NCBI GenBank assembly: GCA_012797175.1
Contig: JAAZPQ010000048.1
Span: forward strand, 1-36,301
DNA length: 36,301 nucleotides
Reading direction: 5' to 3'
DNA from: Bacillota bacterium
GTDB lineage: Bacteria > Bacillota > Dethiobacteria > DTU022
The notes under the pieces were generated by a model. The model did no database searches and was not told where the DNA came from. It saw only the letters and a program-made list of their open reading frames with translations. This document shows, piece by piece, positions 32,020-36,301 of the stretch. Position 1 is the stretch's first letter. Every line of letters begins with the position of its first letter. The position numbers and the translations under genes are program-made.

Positions 32020-33137
32020 CTCTTCACCTCATCGATCAGCCGGTAAGCTAGCTGCAGCGCTGCAGGATCGTTTTTTTCTGCCAACCGGGAAAGGAGCAGC
32101 TGCGGAAAGGAGCCGGCCGGAAAACGATCTTTAATGAGCTCCGCGGTAAGTTGTAACGCCAGGGCGCTGTCGTCCTCTTCCAGGTAGAGCAGCCCCGACC
32201 GCACCTCATCAAACCAGCGCCTGCGCTCGCGATATTCTTCTTCTGGCAAAAACCCGGACAGGCTCAACTTGACCAGGGTTTGACCGCCGTAGCGCTTCAG
32301 CTCCTCTTTTAACTGATCCAGGTCGGCTGCACTTTCTACTTGCCGCGTAATCTCTACAAAGCGGTACCGCCCGGTGGACAAAGAGCGACTTTCAGAGCGG
32401 CCGGCTTCGTTCAGAACGGTCACCCAGGCATAGCCGCCGTGCCGGCAGTCAAAACCGTCCGGTTCGGGGGTACCGCTATAGCAGAAAACTGCTCCCTCAA
32501 CCTGCTCGAGATCCGGATAGCGGAGATGGGTATGCCCGAGACACCAGTGCTGCAGCCCCAATGCGGCAAGCTCATTCTTCTCCATGGGGAAATATTGCTG
32601 CTCCCAGTCGGGAGAGAGCCCCTTGATCGAACCATGAGCAACCCCGATCTGCCACCTGGCGGCGGGCTTCTCCGGCAGCTCGCGGATCCAGCCCAGCCTG
32701 TTTACCGCGGAGTGTTTCCGATGGCAGGGGGCCGGGTAGAGCACCGCATCGATACCGTAATCATGCAGACGGTAAGGTGCCGTTTCGGTCAACAACAGTA
32801 GGGAATCGAAAGAGAGCTCCTGCATCTCCTTCCAGAGACCGCTGTAGCGATCGCAGTAATCGTGGTTACCCGGTAAAATGGCTACACAATCACCCTGGAA
32901 ACGGGAGAGCAGCTGCACTACCCGGGCAATAGCTTCGCGAGGCATCCGCGCCCGGTGAAAAAGGTCTCCAGCCACCAAAAAAAGCTGGCACCGGGCCTCA
33001 TTGGCCAACTCCACCAGCTGCTTAAGCGCCTGGTAGCGTGCTTCAACCAACTGCTGCCGGACCGCTTCAGGGTAGTGACGATTTTTGAAGGCCATCCCCA
33101 GATGCAGATCGGCGGTATGAAAAATCTTTAAAGACAT
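32016..33137 (-). CDS. SbcD/Mre11-like (YhaO-type) DNA exonuclease
   Basis: This 373-residue metallophosphoesterase has the Mre11-type motif set: TADLHLG near the N-terminus, VAGDLFH, LPGNHDY, VAHGSIKG and CLGHTHLR. These bind two metal ions for phosphodiester hydrolysis. The C-terminal part would cap the active site and bind the SbcC-like ATPase, whose gene overlaps it by four bases. AGGAGG lies seven bases before the ATG. It follows glycerol kinase by 109 bases that include a terminator, so the repair pair probably has its own promoter, which I could not define. Confidence 0.9.
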   Translation of the reverse strand: MSLKIFHTADLHLGMAFKNRHYPEAVRQQLVEARYQALKQLVELANEARCQLFLVAGDLFHRARMPREAIARVVQLLSRFQGDCVAILPGNHDYCDRYSGLWKEMQELSFDSLLLLTETAPYRLHDYGIDAVLYPAPCHRKHSAVNRLGWIRELPEKPAARWQIGVAHGSIKGLSPDWEQQYFPMEKNELAALGLQHWCLGHTHLRYPDLEQVEGAVFCYSGTPEPDGFDCRHGGYAWVTVLNEAGRSESRSLSTGRYRFVEITRQVESAADLDQLKEELKRYGGQTLVKLSLSGFLPEEEYRERRRWFDEVRSGLLYLEEDDSALALQLTAELIKDRFPAGSFPQLLLSRLAEKNDPAALQLAYRLIDEVKR

Positions 33138-33204
33138 CTTTAGGCCTCCTGCCGAAATAATCTCCGGCTTATTGGGGGAATAATGCTAATTGTATTCACC
33201 AGTC

Positions 33205-33232
33205 TAAAAAAGGGCTGCCTCAAAACAGCTCC
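33205..33232 (-). terminator. Terminator after glycerol kinase
   Basis: Read on the minus strand, GGAGCTG and CAGCCC pair with one bulged A across a TTTTGAGG loop, and TTTTTT follows directly. Confidence 0.65.
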
Positions 33233-33246
33233 ATAGCGGTCGGCCC

Positions 33247-34746
33247 TCAGCTCTCTTCGATCCAGCCGCGCGCTCTCTCCACCGCCCGGAGCCAGTTGCG
33301 ATAAAGGGCATCACTCTCTGTTGTGTCCATCTGCGGCCGGAATACGGCCTCCTCGCGCCACTGCTCCGCCAGAGCCGCGCGATCGGGCCATACCCCTACC
33401 GCCAGGCCGGCCAGGTAAGCAGCCCCGAGAGCGGTTGTATCGAGAGTGGCCGAACGGCGCACCACTGTGCCGGCTATATCCGCCTGAAACTGCAGCAAGA
33501 GATCCATCACGCTGGCTCCGCCGTCAACCCGCAGCTCGCCTAGGGGAATCCCTGCTTCACGACGCATAATCTCTAGCACATCGCGGGTCTGATAGGCCAT
33601 CGCTTCGACCACGGCCCGGGCCAGGTGAGCCCGCGTCGTTCCTCTGGTAATGCCGATTAAAAGCCCGCGGGCATAGGGATCCCAGTAAGGAGCACCCAGC
33701 CCCACAAAAGCAGGTACCAGGTAGACGCCGCCGTTGTTGTCAACCTCTGATGCCAGCGGCCCGGTTTCCGAGACATGGTTAATTATCTTCAGTCCATCGC
33801 GCAGCCACTGGATCGCCGCACCGGTAATAAAAATGCTTCCTTCAAGAGCATAATCAACGACTCCGTCAACCCCCCAGGCAACTGTTGTCAGCAACCCCGA
33901 TTCTGAACGAATTGCCTTGGCCCCGGTATTCATTAACAAAAAACAGCCCGTGCCGTATGTGTTCTTGACCATCCCCGGTTCAAAGCAAGCCTGGCCGAAA
34001 AGAGCAGCCTGCTGATCACCGGCGATTCCGCTGACCGGCACCCGCACCCCGAAAAAAGCCGCGGGGTCGGTTTCACCGAAAATAGTGCTGCTTGGCATAA
34101 CCTGTGGAAGAATAGCTTTAGGAACTTCTAAAATCTCCAGCAGCTGCGGATCCCACTCCAGCGTATGAATATTAAAGAGCAGGGTACGCGAAGCGTTAGA
34201 GTAATCGGTAGCATGGACCCGACCGCCGGTAAGGCGATAGAGAAGGTAGCTATCGATCGTCCCGCAGGCCAGCTCGCCCCTGCGGGCCGCCTCCTGAACA
34301 GCAGGGTTGTTTTCAAGGGCCCAGCGGATCTTCGTCCCGGAAAAATAGGGATCCAGAACCAGCCCGGTTTTTTCTTGAAAAATCGCCAGTAGGCCAGCTT
34401 TGTTTAATTCGTAGCAACGCGGCGCCGTACGGCGGCACTGCCAGACAATAGCATTCGCCAGAGGCTTCCCGGTGGAGCGCTCCCAGAAGACCACGGTTTC
34501 TCGCTGGTTGGTAATCCCGATCGCGGTAAGGCCGGCGGGCTCTGTTCCCGCCTTCTGTAAAGCCTCTTTTGCCACCGCCAGGGTAGCCGTCCAGATCTCT
34601 TCAGCATCATGCTCAACCCAACCGGATTGCGGGTAATACTGCTGGTGCTCCCGGTTAGCCCGGCTTAGGGGCCAGCCCCGTTCATCCCAAAGGATCGCGG
34701 TGGTGCCGGTAGTGCCTTGGTCGATCGATAGTATGCGTGCTGTAAT
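33247..34746 (-). CDS. glpK: Glycerol kinase, probable ATT start codon
   Basis: This enzyme phosphorylates glycerol to glycerol 3-phosphate. Read from the ATT at 34746 it has 499 residues, the usual GlpK length, and begins [19 protein letters not shown] with the phosphate-1 loop at the expected place. Further matches are [52 protein letters not shown] and NTYGTGCF. The first in-frame ATG/GTG/TTG codon is the GTG at 34575, which would remove 57 residues and the ATP-binding loop. GGGAGG lies eight bases before the ATT, and the upstream hydrolase stops 20 bases before it, so both genes form one operon. A mutated or misread ATG is the alternative. Confidence 0.93.
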   Translation of the reverse strand: MTARILSIDQGTTGTTAILWDERGWPLSRANREHQQYYPQSGWVEHDAEEIWTATLAVAKEALQKAGTEPAGLTAIGITNQRETVVFWERSTGKPLANAIVWQCRRTAPRCYELNKAGLLAIFQEKTGLVLDPYFSGTKIRWALENNPAVQEAARRGELACGTIDSYLLYRLTGGRVHATDYSNASRTLLFNIHTLEWDPQLLEILEVPKAILPQVMPSSTIFGETDPAAFFGVRVPVSGIAGDQQAALFGQACFEPGMVKNTYGTGCFLLMNTGAKAIRSESGLLTTVAWGVDGVVDYALEGSIFITGAAIQWLRDGLKIINHVSETGPLASEVDNNGGVYLVPAFVGLGAPYWDPYARGLLIGITRGTTRAHLARAVVEAMAYQTRDVLEIMRREAGIPLGELRVDGGASVMDLLLQFQADIAGTVVRRSATLDTTALGAAYLAGLAVGVWPDRAALAEQWREEAVFRPQMDTTESDALYRNWLRAVERARGWIEES

Positions 34747-34760
34747 CGTGATCGCCTCCC
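34747..34760 (-). promoter_or_regulatory. Ribosome binding site fixing the glpK start
   Basis: On the minus strand GGGAGG (34755-34760) lies eight bases before ATT (34746-34744). In-frame codons between the upstream stop and the P-loop include no ATG, GTG or TTG. This makes ATT the best start. Confidence 0.65.
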
Positions 34761-34766
34761 TATTTT

Positions 34767-35516
34767 TTAAGAATGCTGCCGCATAAACTGCGCCGTTTTT
34801 TCAAAGATCAGCTCCTTGTCAAAATCAAGCGTAGCCACATGATAAGAGTTCTCCAACCAGATCAGCTCCTTTTCAGCCGAGCCGATATGTTCGAGAATAT
34901 AGGGAGCATTGGAGGGATGGACAACGTGATCTTCTCGCGATTCGAAAATAAGGGCCGGCTGTTTAATTTGGGGCAGCTCTTCTTTAACCAGGCGACAAAG
35001 TTTCAGCAACTCTCCCAGAGCCGAAAGAGGCATCTGCTCATAGGCCAGCTCCGTAACCGCGGGATCCTTAATATCACTGCCTACCCCGGGAATGGTTTTT
35101 ACGAAAGGCCGGATAAGCGGCATAAAAAACAGCCTAAAATCTTTCATGAAAACCGGGCCACAAATAGAGACCACGCCTTTCACCGTGTCGGGATGAGTGC
35201 AAGCCAGGTGCAGCGCCAGTGTCGCCCCCATCGAGAGGCCGGCTACAAACACCGTGCGGCACCGCCTGCGGATCTCATCTAGCCCCGTTTCGGCTGAGAC
35301 GATCCAGTCCTCATAAGTATTGTCGAACATATCTTCCACCCTTGTGCCGTGACCCTTAAGCCGCGGCCCAACAACGGTAAATCCCTGGTCGGCAAGATAT
35401 TCACCCATCGGCCGCATACTGGAAGGATTACCGGTAAACCCGTGTACCAGCAGACAGCCGACCTCTCCACCTGGAAATACAAAAGGCTCTGCACCGGGCA
35501 AAATAGCACCTTCCAT
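34767..35516 (-). CDS. Carboxylesterase/monoacylglycerol-lipase-like alpha/beta hydrolase (Est30 type)
   Basis: This 249-residue hydrolase has Ser95 in AGLSMGATL, Asp196 in ESREDHVVH and His226 in NSYHVATLD. These lie within three residues of the triad of the Geobacillus Est30 carboxylesterase as I recall it. [13 protein letters not shown] forms the oxyanion loop. The product is cytoplasmic and would split short or medium acyl esters, possibly monoacylglycerols. The ATG at 35516 has a G-rich site (GGGGGG) nine bases upstream. A GTG at 35543 lies before that site and is rejected. It precedes glycerol kinase by 20 bases, which fits a glycerol-ester-to-glycerol-3-phosphate unit. Confidence 0.85.
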   Translation of the reverse strand: MEGAILPGAEPFVFPGGEVGCLLVHGFTGNPSSMRPMGEYLADQGFTVVGPRLKGHGTRVEDMFDNTYEDWIVSAETGLDEIRRRCRTVFVAGLSMGATLALHLACTHPDTVKGVVSICGPVFMKDFRLFFMPLIRPFVKTIPGVGSDIKDPAVTELAYEQMPLSALGELLKLCRLVKEELPQIKQPALIFESREDHVVHPSNAPYILEHIGSAEKELIWLENSYHVATLDFDKELIFEKTAQFMRQHS

Positions 35517-35809
35517 CACTAATAGCCCCCCTTTAGAGATCACTTAATTTTTATTTCAGGTTACTTTAAACGCAGCGACCTCTGTTATTTAGACGATGAC
35601 TGCTATGAATTTGCAGGTTCGTTGCTCACCACTTACCCATTACTGTACATACTTCTTGATTATTGACATTATTCCTGCTAGAGCTGATCAGGTTTGACCT
35701 ATTTTTAGTAAAGCAGCTAAATTGTTACCATGTATCCGGCTTGACCATAACCCTCAGTTGCAACGCAAAGAATGAAACTGGTATTGATTTTTAGTTCTTT
35801 TCGGGGTAG

Positions 35810-35815
35810 TATAAT
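35810..35815 (+). promoter_or_regulatory. -10 box for tRNA-Arg
   Basis: TATAAT lies seven bases before the tRNA. The best -35, TTGATT at 35784, gives a long 20-base spacer, so the promoter is only partly supported. Confidence 0.4.
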
Positions 35816-35822
35816 AATGCAT

Positions 35823-35898
35823 GCGCCTGTAGCTCAGGGGATAGAGCAGTGGACTTCTAATCCACTGGCCGGGGGTTCGAATCCTCCCAGGCGCACCA
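35823..35898 (+). tRNA. tRNA-Arg (anticodon TCT)
   Basis: Acceptor GCGCCTG pairs with CAGGCGC, the anticodon stem GTGGA/TCCAC encloses CTTCTAA, and the T arm carries TTCGAAT. CCA is encoded. Its 3' end faces a tyrosine recombinase gene about 200 bases away, so it is a candidate integration site. Confidence 0.96.
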
Positions 35899-35998
35899 TT
35901 TATTTTTGAAGTTAACCCACCAAAAAGCCTTATATATCAATGGTTTTTAGCATGAGCAGCAAACCTATAGGTAGTTTCTTAAATCCCCTAAACTCTAA

Positions 35999-36029
35999 AC
36001 TAGCCCTAAAACTAGCCCATTACTAGCCC
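35999..36029 (+). repeat. Three direct repeats of ACTAGCCC near the integrase gene
   Basis: ACTAGCCC occurs at 35999-36006, 36011-36018 and 36022-36029, with starts 12 and 11 bases apart. They lie between the tRNA and the integrase stop codon, where tyrosine recombinases often have arm-type binding sites. Confidence 0.5.
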
Positions 36030-36100
36030 ATTTCGCCCGATGCGACAATGTATTCCTTTGGCCTCTCGACATTATAGTTATAGCTAAACACGCCTCGTTT

Positions 36101-36301
36101 TTAGCCCAATTCCTTAGCTAAAATAGCGTTAAAAACATCTCCGAGATTTTCACCAACACCTTTTTCAGCATGGCCATAGGTGTCAGTAGTAGTCGACGGC
36201 TTCAGGTGCCCTACACGTTTAGCAACATAGATGTCCGGAACTCCAGCAGCAAGAAGTAGTGTACAATGAGTATGCCGCAGCCCATGAAAAGTTATCGAAA
36301 C
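36101..36301 (-). CDS. int: Tyrosine recombinase (phage-type integrase), C-terminal part
   Basis: The last 66 residues are visible; the gene continues beyond the window. FHGLRHTHCTLLLAAG holds the conserved HxLRH box with its catalytic Arg, VAKRVGHLKPSTT holds the GH box, and TDTYGHA holds the nucleophilic tyrosine. The catalytic C-terminus is therefore complete and ends at TAA (36101-36103). Such enzymes insert circular DNA at an attachment site, often the 3' end of a tRNA. The gene points at tRNA-Arg. The DNA-binding N-terminal domains and the start cannot be seen. Confidence 0.88.
   Translation of the reverse strand, partial: VSITFHGLRHTHCTLLLAAGVPDIYVAKRVGHLKPSTTTDTYGHAEKGVGENLGDVFNAILAKELG

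Larger units (their letters stand above)
35899..36301. mobile_element. int: Left edge of a probable integrated element at tRNA-Arg
   Basis: A tyrosine recombinase gene reads towards the 3' end of tRNA-Arg, the usual arrangement at the integrase end of prophages and integrative elements that use a tRNA as attachment site. The right end, with the expected repeat of the tRNA 3' end, would lie beyond the window. The cargo cannot be seen. Confidence 0.6.

Noticed and set aside
1..36301. CRISPR arrays or complete insertion sequences
   Set aside because: No regularly spaced repeats with unique spacers and no transposase or terminal inverted repeats were found by eye.

Overview
The window looks like a chromosome segment of an anaerobic, Gram-positive, clostridium-like Firmicute. 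Supporting signs are strong AGGAGG-type ribosome binding sites, canonical sigma-A promoters, a SpoIID/LytB-domain protein, a clostridial-type mono-[4Fe-4S] ferredoxin, Bacillus-style FadN/FadA beta-oxidation genes, a YhaO/YhaN-like SbcD/SbcC pair, FeoAB with a DtxR-family regulator, and no obvious aerobic respiratory genes. I cannot name the species from the sequence alone.

Layout. 1-5011 (+): the 3' end of a FadN-like hydroxyacyl-CoA dehydrogenase/enoyl-CoA hydratase, a FadA-like thiolase, an M24 peptidase and an asparagine-synthetase-like protein whose glutaminase site is degraded. 5012-5330: intergenic DNA with three DnaA-box-like 9-mers. 5331-7547 (-): a large SpoIID-domain protein. 7766-10007 (+): ferredoxin, a divergent MurE-like ligase, tRNA-His and tRNA-Gln. 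10106-13543 (-): a penicillin-acylase-family lipoprotein and an alpha/beta hydrolase. 13723-18421: an iron locus (feoA-feoB and fetA-fetB on the minus strand, a DtxR-family regulator divergent on the plus strand). 18582-18657: tRNA-Lys. 18697-19604: no intact gene, but a good promoter facing a decayed ORF. 19605-25700 (+): a six-gene lipid/CoA cluster (SCP2-domain protein, two DUF2148 Fe-S proteins, acyl-CoA ligase, acyl-CoA dehydrogenase, SCPx-type thiolase), followed by a DUF4153 membrane protein. 27660-35516 (-): a fused family-I CoA-transferase, SbcC-like and SbcD-like proteins, glycerol kinase and an Est30-like carboxylesterase. 35823-36301: tRNA-Arg and the 3' end of a tyrosine recombinase, probably the edge of an integrated element.

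How the genes fit together. The dominant theme is breakdown of acyl substrates. The esterase and glycerol kinase pair would process glycerol esters. The ligase, acyl-CoA dehydrogenase and two thiolases, with the FadN hydratase/dehydrogenase, would together cover a beta-oxidation cycle. The SCP2 and DUF2148 proteins are the unexplained parts of that cluster and the best candidates for new biology.

Two genes (glycerol kinase and the DUF4153 protein) have an ideal ribosome binding site but no ATG, GTG or TTG at the expected start. They appear to begin with ATT and ATA, and routine gene callers would truncate them. All assignments come from reading motifs and translations by eye; no database search was run.
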